Counted from the first letter of the stretch, positions 12,320 through 24,675 are shown. The stretch: 64,000 nt of DNA from Raphanus sativus (GCF_000801105.2 NC_079515.1:28853407-28917406), one strand, 5' to 3'. Made by a program: numbers and translations. The notes: a model not told the origin generated them from the letters alone.

Positions 12320-14622
12320 ATGGCGGCAACATCTAAATCCGGAGAAGATCCGAGTCTCTCTTATACTCACCCTTCTCCTTTCAACAGCTTCGACCTACTC
12401 CAATCTCTCGATCCACGTCACCCTCCCTCGTCTACGAATCGAACTTTCTCGGTCTCTGAGCCGCTTCCGAATGCACAATCGCCTCAAATTCAAGCTCAAT
12501 CTTACTCCCCAATCACTCACCAATTCGTGAGATTCTGCTTTCACTCCATAGATTCATTCAATTGTCCTTAGATTTCGCGAAAATTGAATGAAGTTTTGCC
12601 GTTTAAGGGAAACAAAAATCCAGAACTGGATCTCAAAGTTTTTTTCAATTGATTCTATCTGAATCTCTCTCTCTTTACTGCAGAAAAATAGAAACATACC
12701 TGGAGAAACCATAGACATAGCTAAAGTCATTGTGAAGCAAGAATCTCCTCTGGAGAATCTTAAGCGTGGAAACAAGTCAAAGGTTACTAAACTATCCAAA
12801 GCCTCCGTGAAGCGAGGTTTGTAGTTAAATCATCCTCTCTCGCTCTCTAACCTTAATCTTTTGTGTGATTCAGGTTGATTAGTTTTGTTTGTTTGTGTGC
12901 AGAAGCTCAACAACTTGGTGGACCTAATGGAAGTAATAACTGCCGTTACGATAGTTCTCTAGGTAAAAAACTGCAAAGCGTGTGATCACATCTCTACTTC
13001 TCTGGGGATTGCAGGTTGTGATTATGTTTTGTTTTTGGTTTGGTAGGGTTGTTGACAAAGAAATTCGTGAACTTGATCATAGAAGCCGAGGATGGCTCAC
13101 TTGACCTTAACCATTGTGCGGATGTATTGGAGGTAGCCCCACCTTTATAACCCCCTTGTCTCTTAACTGAAGTCAAATCATGAGTCTGCTAGAATAATCG
13201 TTTCCTTCTACTAACAGGTGCAGAAAAGAAGGATATATGATATTACAAATGTCCTTGAAGGAATTGGATTGATAGAGAAAACTACAAAGAACCATATCCG
13301 TTGGAAGTATTTTACTTACCACAAAAATCTTTCTCTTATTTAATTACCTTGTAGCTTTTCTTTGTTTAGTTTGAGTTCTTCTGACCATTGATTGGTGCAG
13401 GGGTGCTGACAATCTTGGACATTTGGAACTGGGAGATCAAATTTCTAGGCTTAAGGTTCATAGATATTACTTGGACATTTGAGTAAACAAACATATTGTA
13501 TGATTGTTAAATAATGATTTCACTCTTTAATGCAAAATATGACTTATGAGATGTTCGTGTTTTTTCCAGTCTGAACATTATAGAGTTAATTCACACTTAA
13601 TCAAATCTCCCACTATATATAACCAAGTTACTTCTTTACGTATTTTCAGTTAGAAGTAGAAAGTTTGCAATCTGAGGAAAGCAGGTTGGATGACCTTATA
13701 AGGTTGGTTGCTTATCTTCTTATATTTATTTGGAGACTTTATCCATTATTGTTCCTTCTCCACAATGGTTTTAGATGTCTTCATTTTATAATTCCCCAGG
13801 GAAAGACAAACAGCTCTGAGATCCTTGGAGGAAGATGAATGTAGTAGAAGGTTTTCTTAAGTTTCTATTTCATCTTTTTTGTATTTTTAGACGAGAAATT
13901 TGCTAAGATCAGTGAGGCAAACACACAGGTACATGTTTATGACAGAGGAAGATATAACAAGCCTTCCACGCTTTCAGGTCAGTCCTCTCCTCTACTGTAC
14001 TCGCTCATAGATCATTCAAGGCTTTCTCGTCAACATACTAAACTGGTAGTTCTTGATACAGAACAAGACCCTCCTGGCGATTAAAGCTCCTACTGCTAGT
14101 TACATCGAAGTTCCAGATCCTGATGAGGTGTGAATTATTCATGCTTTCATAATCTTATGGGTCGACATAGTGAAGCAGATGTTTTTGTTATGATTAGGTG
14201 TTGAGTTTCCCGCAAAGACAATACCGGATGGTGATTAGGAGTAGGATGGGACCTATTGATGTCTACCTTTTAAGGTATTTTGCAACAGTTTTCCACTCGC
14301 TCTCTCTGTCTGGTCTTGTCTTTATTGATCTCGGAACGAACCTGATTGCAGCAAATACAAAGGCGAAAACAGTAGGGAAACAAATGAGTCCGATCAAAAT
14401 ACTCCAACTGGAGTGGACACTCCTTCCTTGAAAATAGTAACTTCAGATACTGATGTAAGTAATACAGGATCCACATGTGTGGGTTTGGAGTTAAAAGTTT
14501 TGTTTGTGTTTTGACTGAAGTTAAATTTTGTTTGTGTATTGCAGTTAAAAACAGATTACTGGTTCGAGTCAGAGGCAGAAGTGAGTCTCACACATTTATG
14601 GAACACTTTTACTGAGAATTAA
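12320..14622 (+). CDS. E2FC: E2F transcription factor, E2FC type
   Basis: Thirteen exons join in frame at GT-AG borders to 368 residues: 12320-12526, 12684-12816, 12903-12962, 13047-13132, 13218-13306, 13401-13455, 13650-13702, 13800-13850, 13929-13977, 14062-14127, 14198-14274, 14352-14454, 14545-14622. E2FC binds E2F sites with a DP partner and acts mainly as a repressor of S-phase genes, under retinoblastoma control. Seen: winged-helix DNA-binding domain about 130-193 with the RRIYD motif in [19 protein letters not shown]; a leucine-rich dimerisation helix from about 195; the marked-box region about 255-330 with YIEVPDPDE; and the C-terminal RBR-binding motif [16 protein letters not shown]. 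An in-frame ATG at 12164 would add 52 residues; ATG 12320 ([10 protein letters not shown]) fits the family. Close to Arabidopsis At1g47870. Confidence 0.93.
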
Positions 14623-15263
14623 GTTATTGAAAACCTCAAATTCCAATTTCTGGAAAAGTATTGAGTGATATAAATCTACATGTTACTTTTTTATACGCCT
14701 TTGAGATTGAATCCTTATAGTTTTGCTTTTATTCCCTTTTAATAAAACATGAAACGTTCTAATGTCAAGATATATGTGGATAAAGTATTTGATAAAACTC
14801 CAAAATACACAATATTATTTTTGGCATTTGGATTACAAACCTAAAAGACGCAGACGCGGCGGCGAGCGTCAACAAAATACAAGAGAATTAAAATTGACAG
14901 GTCAGCAATAAACTAAATTAAAGAGTCAAAGGATGACTACAATTGACGCGAGCCACGCATCAGGATATGTGCGGGAGACGCTGTATTTTACAGCGGCGAA
15001 GAAAGCACGGAAAAAATGGGTTGCGTCAGTCGCCGGCGGGAAGTGTATAACAACGCTACCCTTACAATTTTCTGGTTTGTTTGTTAAATTTGATAGTTCG
15101 CCGCTGACGCTGCGCGTCCGTGAAAAGAACAGAGCTAATGTAGTTTTCGGAGGTAATGTTTCGGACAGTTCAGTTCGACTTGTTCTCATTACACCCATGC
15201 TCTTTGATTAACTCTCCGCTTGTTTGATGTTCTGAAATGTAACAATCTCTACTTTTATCTTCC
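14623..15263. other. Spacer with a GC-rich island
   Basis: After the E2FC 3' region comes a block at about 14848-15130 far richer in CpG than its surroundings. It begins GACGCAGACGCGGCGGCG and ends with GCCGCTGACGCTGCGCGTC, two motifs in partial inverted orientation, so it may be a small inverted-repeat transposon. Open frames on both strands here show no known domain and I do not call them genes. Confidence 0.4.
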
Positions 15264-16259
15264 ACTAGATTCGATCTCCGCGCTACGCGCGGATAAATGT
15301 TGAAATTGTTAAGTTTTAGATCATTATTTTTGAATTTTGTCTGGGATTGGAATATTCTATTTCACACAATTATTTGAAATTTGGTAGTTATTAAGTGCAT
15401 GTAACAAAAAAAAAGAGTAAAAGGTTTGCATATAGTAACGTAAATAATGTAAGAAAAAATTAAATATTCTGAAAAATAAAGTCTGTGATGTGATCTATAG
15501 TAAAAAAATTATTATACGCCCGAGTTTATTTCATAAATTTTTAATTCATTTTAAAATATTATTTATATTTAAATATGTAATATATATATTGGAAACTCTG
15601 GAAAATATAAATTATTAAAAAGAAGTTTCACATCTTAGAATTTAAAACGTAAATAATAATAAAAGTGCATATTACATTATTTGAAATATTATTACAGTAA
15701 ATTTAGTTAAAACTCCAATAATTTAAAATTTTGATTTCTTAACTATTTTGTTCAACTCTATCTGATTCGTATTGTATAATTAGTGAGTAAGAGTTAAGTT
15801 CTTCCCAACAAAATCAATCTCTCTAGAAATACACATGAAAAATAAAATTGTTGAATTTTCTTACAATTTCAAAAGTGTTAGATCTAATAATTTTATCATC
15901 TTGATAAAAGGTAAACAATTGATTTATTGAACATTTTCAGAAATTTCATAAATGTTGTTAGAGGTAACTGGTAAGTGCTCTGAGTATTTTTACTGTTCTT
16001 TTATTTTTACAAACATTTTGATTTATCAATTACTTTTTTAAGAAAATAATTTTAAACTACAGCCCAAAAGTTAAATTAGGAAATATATTGGTTTTGGAAA
16101 TCATTTTTAAAATATATATACATATAGTATTTTCAAAATAATTAATATAAATTTACCTCAATCTAATCTAAAGTCACAAAAAAAACTTACAACATACATT
16201 CTAAATTAAAACAACTAAAGTCACATCCTCTACCAATCCGACATAGATGTTACTCTACT

Positions 16260-16790
16260 TAGAAGATTCCGGTAAAACGGAACCGAAATAGAAAAAATGA
16301 TTTGAATTTGGTAATACCTAATAAACCGAATGAATGTTAATTTAAGAAATAATGGTATCTGAATATGGTTCAGCATAAAACCGATAAAACCTAATAAATC
16401 AAAGAAACCAATTAAATAAAATATGTTAGTATACTACTATACTTATATACGAAATTTATAATAAATTAATAATATATACATGCAAACACTGATTTTATCA
16501 ATTCTTTTATTTGTTCTAAGTTTAAAAATTCTCATTTTCATTAAATTAAATAAAATATATTTTCATTGGTACATATTTATGCTAAAATATAGTTATTTAA
16601 TACTATTATGATATTAATAGTTTTCTTATTTATATTTTTAATAGTAAAAATGAAAAAAATATAAAAACGAATAAACCAAAAATCGTTAGTATATAAACCA
16701 AACTAAACCGAATTAGATATGATATTAATATGGTAGCTTATTTTTATAAACCGAAATGCCAAAAACCAAAAAGAAAACGAACTGACATGT
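16260..16790. repeat. Degenerate tract rich in AACCGAA-type words
   Basis: The stretch repeats short words such as AAACCGAA, ACCGATAAAACC and AAACCAAACTAAACCG at irregular spacing. Similar tracts occur at 23030-23150, 49960-50130 and 62360-62530. It looks like a dispersed low-complexity repeat and not a coding region. Confidence 0.4.
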
Positions 16791-17912
16791 GGATTGAACA
16801 CCGTTACTCTATCTAAATGAATGTAAGCCGTGTTTGTGAATTTTTCTTTTGTTGTGGTCATTGATTTCGAAGATTTGCATTGTAGAAAGATGACGAACTT
16901 TGCTTTAGAAACCAATCACAATTAATAGGAAAAACATCAAAAGATTGACTAATCGCCAAAAGCTAAAGTGAGACAAACGTGGGTGGCCTAAATGGCCAAC
17001 ACCTTAATTACATAGCATAAAGTTAAAGAAATGATATTAACTAAATGAAAGGTTTGAATCTTTCACATAAACATTTGAAAATGGAGTAAGAAACTCTGAA
17101 CTTTTACCACTGATTTGATTCATAACAAATCAGATAAAGTGAATACAAAATATTCAAAATTTAAGGTTTTTAGTTCTCCGGAATAACCCTTAAAAATGAT
17201 GATGGAGGTGGTTCCGCTCTGAGCTGGGTATTTTTGACCTTTGAGAAACAACCCACTACTTGTAAGGGACTGATGTCTCCAGCCACACACCTTTGAAGGA
17301 AAATTAATTTTGAATGACGTCACACCTGAGTGTTTGCCAAATACAATTATAAATTACCTTAAACCCATTCACAATGACATGTATATGCTGTGTGGATATT
17401 ATGTTGAAAAGGAAAAAAAAAGTTGTTGATAAGAAGAGATTGACCTTCATTCTAGATAGATGTTTCTTCACTTTGCTTCACAGCCTCTACATGGACAGTG
17501 AAGACACGCTAAGAACAACCACCTGTTTTTCCAATACAAACACACAACAAAGTCTACTTCACATTATCTACTTTTCCAGCATTTTAAACATATAATAATT
17601 TAAAATTTTAGGTTGTTGACCATCTTCTCTCAATCACAACTTGAGAAAAAAAAAACTCATCAGTTTCATTACTTCTAGCCCTTATCTCTTCCTCTGATAA
17701 AAACCCATCACCTCCTCTGTTGCCAGCATTTGACCAATCATTAAAAGGCTGAACCAAGTGTTGGTTTTACAAAAGTCTTATCTAATGTCTCAGTATCTAA
17801 GCCAAAGCCAAATGTTTTTCATCTTTCAATCTTTTTGTTCCAGTAAAATTAAATCTTTCAATCTTCTTATCTAATGTCTCAGTATCTAAGCCAAAGAGTA
17901 AATGTAACCTAC

Positions 17913-18227
17913 CTCCCTGTACCTCGCAAGGTACAGCTTTAAGGGTTCCAAGTAATTCTCGAAATCTAATGTTGACATTGCCCACAACAAATCCCCACCA
18001 TTCACAGTTTTCCATTTCTCTTTCTGGCACTTGTCACTGGCTCTGAATTAATCAGAAATTTAAAACTTGAAAATCAGATAAAAAAGTAAAGACTTTCTAA
18101 GCTACAAATTAACCTACTAATCTAAATTCAAAAGAAAAAAAAAATATGTGTTACAGAAGCAATTAAAGAGAAGAAACAACATGCTCCCTGGTAATGAAGC
18201 TGATGAACTCAGAGACGCATTCCTGGA
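17913..18227 (-). pseudogene. Captured NF-YB (HAP3) histone-fold gene fragment
   Basis: Two minus-strand exon pieces are readable. The piece from 18227 down to about 18182 encodes VQECVSEFISFIT. After an intron, 18042-17913 encodes [15 protein letters not shown], then [19 protein letters not shown] and YLARYRE. This is the second half of the NF-YB core, the H2B-like subunit of the NF-Y CCAAT-binding complex. The wording (KEK, TVNG, LARYRE) is closest to NF-YB1 as I remember it. An acceptor TTCAG at 18043 and a donor GAG/GTAGGT at 17912 are kept, so the capture was from genomic DNA and not from cDNA. The first half of the core (IANISRIMK) is missing, and GG replaces the usual GDD/GED. It lies inside Helitron 3. 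Confidence 0.8.
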
Positions 18228-18766
18228 CTGGAACTTAGATTATTAACTATGTTTATAAAAAAAATTGTAACAGATCAAACACGACCACTGAGTAAAAATT
18301 CATGCTTTCACAATTTTGTTCTTTAGTTCACAAGCAGAAGAGACCAAACAGTCCAATGAAAGTGTAAACGATTAATACTTTACCTGTGACATCAAAGATT
18401 TAGTCGCATGTATGGTATTTGGCGTCTCTGTTTCTCCATCCTCTTGTTGCGGCCTAGATCCGCCATTGTTGATGGTATGCTTCCTACGTCAGCATCACGA
18501 GCCTGAGATCAAAGCAAACATGTGAAATAGAGTGGCGGCTGTTGAATATATGACAGAAGAGCCAACGATAAATCAAGGCACGTACTCTGTACTGACAAAA
18601 ACAAAAGAAACAGTCTTTAGTATCAATCTCACCTTAACTGTCTCTCTCTCTTCAGTTTCTCTCTCCTTTGTCCTTCAGCAGCTTCAAGCGACAGAGAGTG
18701 AATGAAATTACAGTCGTTAGCCAACAGGGAAAAAGCGACATGTGTTTACAAAAGGTTTCCATGGCA

Positions 18767-18980
18767 TGCTCTGCCTCTCCAAGCTCTCTGTCTCTTCTCT
18801 CTTCTCTCATCCTCTGATTCACTTCATATTCTGGCATACGCGGCGATGCTATGGCATCTATCTTCTCTTCATTTCCTTATCTGGAACGGTATTCACTCAC
18901 ACTCGAGGTTTAGAATGTCTATCTCCTGCTCTGCCTCTCCAAGCTCTTTGTCTCTTCTCTCATCCACCGATTCTCTTTAG
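18767..18980. repeat. Partial direct repeat inside Helitron 3
   Basis: The words CTGCTCTGCCTCTCCAAGCTC and TTGTCTCTTCTCTCATCC occur around 18770-18815 and again at about 18925-18965, spaced roughly 160 bp. It looks like a local duplication within the captured or filler DNA. Confidence 0.5.
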
Positions 18981-20555
18981 ATACATGATGAATTTGGTGG
19001 GGCACACAAATCTGGAGAAGTCTTCATCTCTCTTTATATAAAAAATGGACAAAAAAAGTTGTGCTAAGAGATAATTAACGTGGCCATCTGAGACAGAACT
19101 TTGAATTTAGATTGTAATACAGCCCTGCTGATTACTTAGCACTCTATCTAACACTAAATGAAAAGAGATATGAAAGGTAAATGAGTGAAGAAAATATGTT
19201 TAGGCAATGTCTGGCACATGATTGCATAAGTATTATATTATATAATAAGATAGTACGTGAAAACATACCTACTATATCAGCTTCCTTAGTGTCTCATATT
19301 CATCCAAAGAGTTATAGTTCGTCAGAAATAAATAGACAGCTAGACATAAGCACTTCTATTGTACATAGCACAATCAGAATTGAGAACAGCCTGTGACAAA
19401 CACATAATCATCCTTGCACGACAAATGGAAAACTGAGTTGAAAAAATTAGAATTGCTATTCTCTGTTGACACAATGGGTTTTGAATGGAGTTTCTCTTAT
19501 GGTTTTCCTTTATTCATGGGAAGCTCGTTCCTATTTCCGCAAAGGAGAACCATCATTAGAAGTCTTCCATCCCTCTCATTCAGTAGAGCATCGATCTTGT
19601 AACTGCTAAGAAAAAACAACTAAGGTGAAAATTCACAGCAACAAAAAAGATTAAAATCCAAAAAAGAAAAGCTTACTTGTACAATGTGTTTCAGAGACAA
19701 AGAAAGCTTTAGATGCCGAATGTGTAAATATCAATCAAAGAATCTGCCAGCTAAGTCATTTCCAATTGAGTGTCTTCAGAACTGAAGCCCTTGTTAGACA
19801 CAGCGATTTGAGAATCAATAATTGATTTTTATTGTTTATTTTAAATGAAATGCAAGCCATATGAATTATGATACAAACACGAAGATGAACAGATATCACC
19901 GACAAACAATTTCCGTGACTTGTGAAAACAGTATAGGGTTATATGTTAATCAGTAAAAGATCATACCTGCTTGTTGCAGAGCAGCAGTTCCAAGCCAACC
20001 ATGATGCCCCCTGTTTCTTGACTCCCAGAAGTGGATTAAACTGATGCGTAACTCCGTGTCGGAGAGGCCTGGTGTGATGGTGTTGAAAAATAGAGCCGCC
20101 GGAGACTTGGCTAGAGATTTTGTATTTCATTTGGAAGATTCATATGTTGAGATTCAGGGGACTTCCCATTTGATCTCATCGCCATGGATTGAGGTTATAG
20201 CAGTTCTAGGGTTTTGATTTGTACACAGAAAGAAGATCAATATATAAAGAAGGGAGAAAAGGGAGATGAAACGAAATCATAAAGAAGAAATTGATTGATC
20301 AAATTAAAGAGGAGTTTTGATTGTGTAGAAATAGATCGATCAAAACTCAGTCGGAGAAGACGAAAAGGTAGAGGAATAGATCCTCGTGACTTCCGTCGTC
20401 GCGTTGCCTTTTTTAGAATTCATAAGAAGCCCACACCTAAGCCTAAATATTGAAATCATCTGATGTGGCAAAACTAAACCCTCTGATTGGATGATTTAAA
20501 TGTCTTACGTGGACACCTTCGCAAGGCTTGTTATTCTCCTTTTAATAGTGTTTGA

Positions 20556-21124
20556 TTTGAAAGAGAAAAACCAGCTACTATTTTGATTTGGAATAAAAAA
20601 GATCCTCAATTTAGATCTTTTGGCTATTTAAAGCATTAACTTTCGCTTCAAAGAATGAATGAAGAGGAATAATGCATTTTTTAATGTTTCTAACAAATTT
20701 TACTATTTACAAAGAGTAGTTCTTTTTTTTCATTCCTTCGTATTCTTTTTATTGTAAAAAATTAAAGAATAAATTTGTTTTCTCATTATTCCTATAATTT
20801 TATTCCTATCCATTATTTTTTTATTTATTCCTTGTATTCCTGAAATGATTGTCATTCAGACCCCAAGTTTTCACTGAAATCTTATTTAAATCTTAAGCTT
20901 TCATTGACAAAGCTCAATTTAGGGAGATAGACAAGAAGAGTGGAGATCTCATAGGCAAACTGTTTTCTTACTTATTACATTGTTCAATGCGAAAGTTCAT
21001 CCCTCACATCATTTATTACATAAAATTATTTTACTTAAGTCCCTATAAAACCCAAAAACCCGACAACCTACAAAGGAAACTAAACTCCAGCTAACACTAT
21101 ACCTCATCCCCAACGACACCATTG
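20556..21124. other. 3' flank of the desiccation-related gene
   Basis: AT-rich spacer between Helitron 3 and the stop codon of the next gene. No gene is seen. Confidence 0.4.
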
Positions 21125-22675
21125 TTAATCCAAATAAGATTTAGCAATTTCTCCATCAGCTCCTTTAGGGTAAAATCCACCAGGGGTACGTTCATCTCCA
21201 CTTCCATACACAATCCGTAGAATTTCCTCCGGAGTGCGATCAAACGCAAGCGACATCTCGTCACCCGCCAATACATTTCCAGCCACTTGTCCCTCAGCAC
21301 CCATGGCTTTATGCACAACCAACCCCTCATCTTTCACACCCATTTTCCCCAATTTGTTCCTCAGATCCGAGATCCTATCCGTAAAAGCTGCAACAGAGAC
21401 ACCATAAGGATGGACTATGTGTTTGGCCTTTGCATATAACATTGTTCTTATCACCGCGTCCTGGCCTGATTCTACTCCCAAAAGTCCGGCTACTAACTGC
21501 AAAACGTTTGCGTAATTAACATTAAAAATATATATAATGTGCAAATTTTCAGAATTTCATCTGAAAATAATTGATAAAATGAAAAAAAAACTCATCACTA
21601 CTTGTAACAACCCGGTTACATTACTCATTTCTCTCCAATTTACGATTTTGAATATATTAAATATTTAAAAAAATATTTGATGAAACTTTAGACATCACGA
21701 AACTGTACGAGCTTTATGCTTTATCAAAAAAAAGAGAAGCTTTTTTACGAGCTTTATTATCTACATAAATCAATGAAATTCAACATTATCTGATATTGAT
21801 GTGATGAAACGTAATGATGTTAGAAACTATAATTTCTTCTTTTCGCAATATGGAACTTTTAAAAAAAATTTACATAGAAACCCTAAATTTCTGGTTGTAA
21901 GATGAGATTTTACATGTACCACTAGAAAAGAGTAGTTTAGTTTTGTTACCTTCCTTGACGCGGGACATTTCAGTTTCGGGTTTGCGCCAACGTAGCCGGT
22001 GAGACCAACATAAGGGACCAAATATGAAGCAATGAGGTAATTGTAAGAGTTGGCATAAGGATCAAATGGTGGCACAAATTTTCGTCCGAATGCATCATCC
22101 ATCACTTTCGCAAATGATTTTTTACTTAAATCAAGAAGTGGCCGTGCAAATCCTCTCACCGTTTTCTTGATTGCCCTGTGATTTTTAAAAAAAATTTACT
22201 TCTATATATTATTAGAAGAAAAAAATATTTTACCTACATAATACCTATAAATAATTAAATATCGATTTACAAGAATCTCATATGATCACAAGGTTCACAA
22301 AACTAAACTGTATACAAACTTTGAACTCAAAGAAACAGTTTACCTCAAGTGGCCAACCTCTTGCCAAGCAAATTGCAAAACAATATCTCTTGTCAAACGA
22401 TCGAGATTAGCTATCTGAGCTCCAATAGGACTTGGCCCTCCCATCGTTAAATTTGGTGCGACTTTATCAAGACCAAACCCTAATGCTCCGAACAAGAAAA
22501 ACTCAGCTTCAAGATACTCCAAATTCAACGGAAACTCCAATAATTTTCTGTCTTGATCGGTACAGTTCGTCTTTTCCAAGGGGCAACTCATAACCTGAAG
22601 ATGACGAGTGTTGAAGAAGAACAACACCATCACTATTGAAACCAACAAGCTTCTTCTCTCTTCTGTGATTCTCAT
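21125..22675 (-). CDS. Desiccation-related, ferritin-like protein (PCC13-62 family)
   Basis: Three minus-strand exons, 22675-22344, 22175-21950 and 21496-21125, join in frame to 309 residues. The family (Ferritin_2, desiccation-related protein PCC13-62) accumulates in seeds and in drying tissues; its biochemical role is not settled. Residues 1-31 form a signal peptide with the hydrophobic core LLVSIVMVLFFF, so the protein enters the secretory route. The ferritin-like domain starts near residue 45 (LEFPLNLEYLEAEFFLFGAL) and includes QFAWQEVGHLRAIKKTVRGF and GVESGQDAVIRTMLY, the helices with the conserved Glu/His positions. The C-terminal part has FDRTPEEILRIVYG and GGFYPKGADG. Length agrees with the family (about 315 in Arabidopsis At1g47980, from memory). 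Start chosen as the ATG giving the complete signal peptide. Confidence 0.9.
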
Positions 22676-23465
22676 TTCTACAAAAGAAAAGTTTTCGTTT
22701 TCTTATATTCGTTTCTGATTTACGTGTTTCTGGTTTTGGATGTGATTTCTTTATTTATAGGGCTTAAGATTTAAGATTTGAGTGAAGAGCAGAAAAAGTC
22801 TACTGTGTTGCCGGTACTCCGGAGAGGATTTCGCGGATACTCCCACGTTGCTTTCATTCAGCTGGAGGAGTGCCACGTGGAGTTTTGACATCTTCAGTTA
22901 CTATTTGGAGGACACATCTTTGGATCTTGAGGAATATATGGAGAAGTTTTTGTCTTTTTGAGTTTATTTGATAAGGGTTAGGTTCATTTCGTTTTTTGTT
23001 CGGGGGGGGGGGGGGGGGGGAGAGAGTACCTGATCCTCCGAACTAAAATCTAAACCGAAATAGCAAAATATTCGAACGGATATTAAGTTAGGAAAGATTG
23101 GATATCTAGACCCGAAACGGTATCCGAAAACCAACCCCTAATTAAACAAACTAACATTTACTAGAAACAAATACAGATACCAGTAAATACAACAGCAGTC
23201 TTAAAGAGAAGAGACAGGGAATGGAAGTAACTTAGATTCCCACCGGAGACAAAGGTAGTTTCGGTTCCTGCTTCTTACAGAATTAACCGATCAAGCCACA
23301 AAGGTCCTTCAGACGCAACATATGATTGTGAACGAGCCCCTGTGACCACACTCTCTGCAATAGCTGTTGCTACTCTGTTTTCTTTTTTTATCAGACATAG
23401 CGTATAGGCCATTCCTCAAAGCGGTGAGTTGGAAAAAAAATGTCATTACTCAAAGCGGTGAGTTT
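22676..23465. repeat. Upstream region with G19 tract and short repeats
   Basis: The promoter of the desiccation-related gene lies here, with CCACGTGG at about 22873-22880, an ABRE/G-box type site. A run of 19 G residues at 23002-23020 is followed by AGAGAG. A degenerate CCGAA-type tract follows at about 23030-23150. Near 23412-23475 the words CTCAAAGCGGTGAGTT and GGAAAAAAAA or TGAAAAAAAA occur twice, about 43 bp apart. Confidence 0.5.
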
Positions 23466-24595
23466 GAAAAAAAACCTATTTCAACCTTAACTTATATGTC
23501 ATGCATATTCTTTTCAAAACTTTGAAGTAATGAGTATTCCATATCAAATTACATAAAAACTCAAAAATATTATATAAACTTTAAACATTGTGCATTTTAC
23601 TTTTCCAACTTTATAGCAGTACATATTTTATAGCGAACTAAAAAAAATTCAAAAATATTACATTGACTTTCAAAATTGTACTTATATATTGACAGTTAGA
23701 GGTGTTATTCATCCATTAATTTATCAAACAACATTATTTTTTTTGATAAATTCTATAAAATTTAAAATTTAAAAATATTATACAAGTTCTCAAAATCGTG
23801 TTATATTGACCGTCAAAAATATTAAGCATCAGTTAATTTATCAAAATGACGTCATTTTGGACAAATTATATCAAATAAAATTCATTTTTTTGGAACGTTC
23901 GAATTTGTGTACAAGTAAGATCATATTAATTGCTAGATCAACTTTATAAATTTGTAAACATTAACTGATGTTTTAAGTTTTAGTTTAATCAAATAAATGT
24001 TATCAGTTTTTTTATTTTTTTAGTTTTATCAAATAAATATATAATTGTTTAAGTTTTTAAATTTAAATTTAAAATTAACTAATTATTTATAATTTACATA
24101 TTTACTTTATAGTATTACTAAAAACTGAAATATATTGTAAAATTTTAGAATTTTGTGTTGTTTTGCCTTTAAAGAGGCAAACGACATTGTTTTGATAAAT
24201 TCTTTAAAATTTAAAATTTAGAAATACTACATAAATTCTTAAAATCGTGTTTATATATATTTACCGTCAAAAATATTAGTCATCCGTAATTTATCAAAAT
24301 AACGTCATTTTGGATAAATTATGTAAAGTTAAAAGATTAATATATAAATTCGATTTTGAGAGTTTATATAGTATTTAAAATTTTTAAATTTTACATCAAT
24401 TATCAAAACAACGTCGTTTGATAAATTAATGGTTGAATAACACCTTTGACGGAGAATATATATATAAGCATGATTTTGAGAAAATTCATCTAGTATTTTT
24501 GAACTTTTGTATAGTTTTGTATGAAATATGCAGTACTATAAAATTCGACAAATAGATACAATGGATAAATTTCAGACTGAAATAGGCATTTTTCC
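23466..24595. mobile_element. AT-rich inverted-repeat element, unclassified
   Basis: The left end GAAAAAAAACCTATTTCAACC and the reverse complement of the right end, GAAAAATGCCTATTTCAGTC, are similar and inverted. Inside, a block containing TACCGTCAAAAATATTA, or a near copy, and AACGTCATTTTGG occurs near 23810 and again near 24265, with an inverted copy near 24400. It has no coding capacity. I could not define a clean target duplication, so the class (Mutator-like or other) is open. Confidence 0.5.
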
Positions 24596-24675
24596 TGTTT
24601 GAGTTGCAGTGGGTTTGTTGATTACAAAGTTTTTTGATCGCACATTATTAAAAGGGAACAGTTTCCTTTTTAAAT

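Larger units (their letters stand above)
15264..20555 (-). mobile_element. Non-autonomous Helitron 3 with captured NF-YB exons (5.3 kb)
   Basis: Minus-strand 5' terminus TCAAACACTATTAAAAGG at 20555. The 3' end is a hairpin (CCGCGC, loop GTA, GCGCGG) followed by AGATCGAATCTAG at 15264. The flanks are A on the 5' side and T on the 3' side. The 5' end matches that of Helitron 1 at 5304. No Rep or helicase is present, so it would depend on a relative. It contains NF-YB exons at 17913-18227, a partially duplicated CT-rich segment at about 18767-18980 and an AT-rich left part. The pairing of these two ends is inferred, since no other clear terminus was found between them. Confidence 0.68.

Noticed and set aside
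14926..15211. Overlapping frames on both strands of about 90 codons
   Set aside because: They arise from the GC-rich island, show no known domain and no splice partners.
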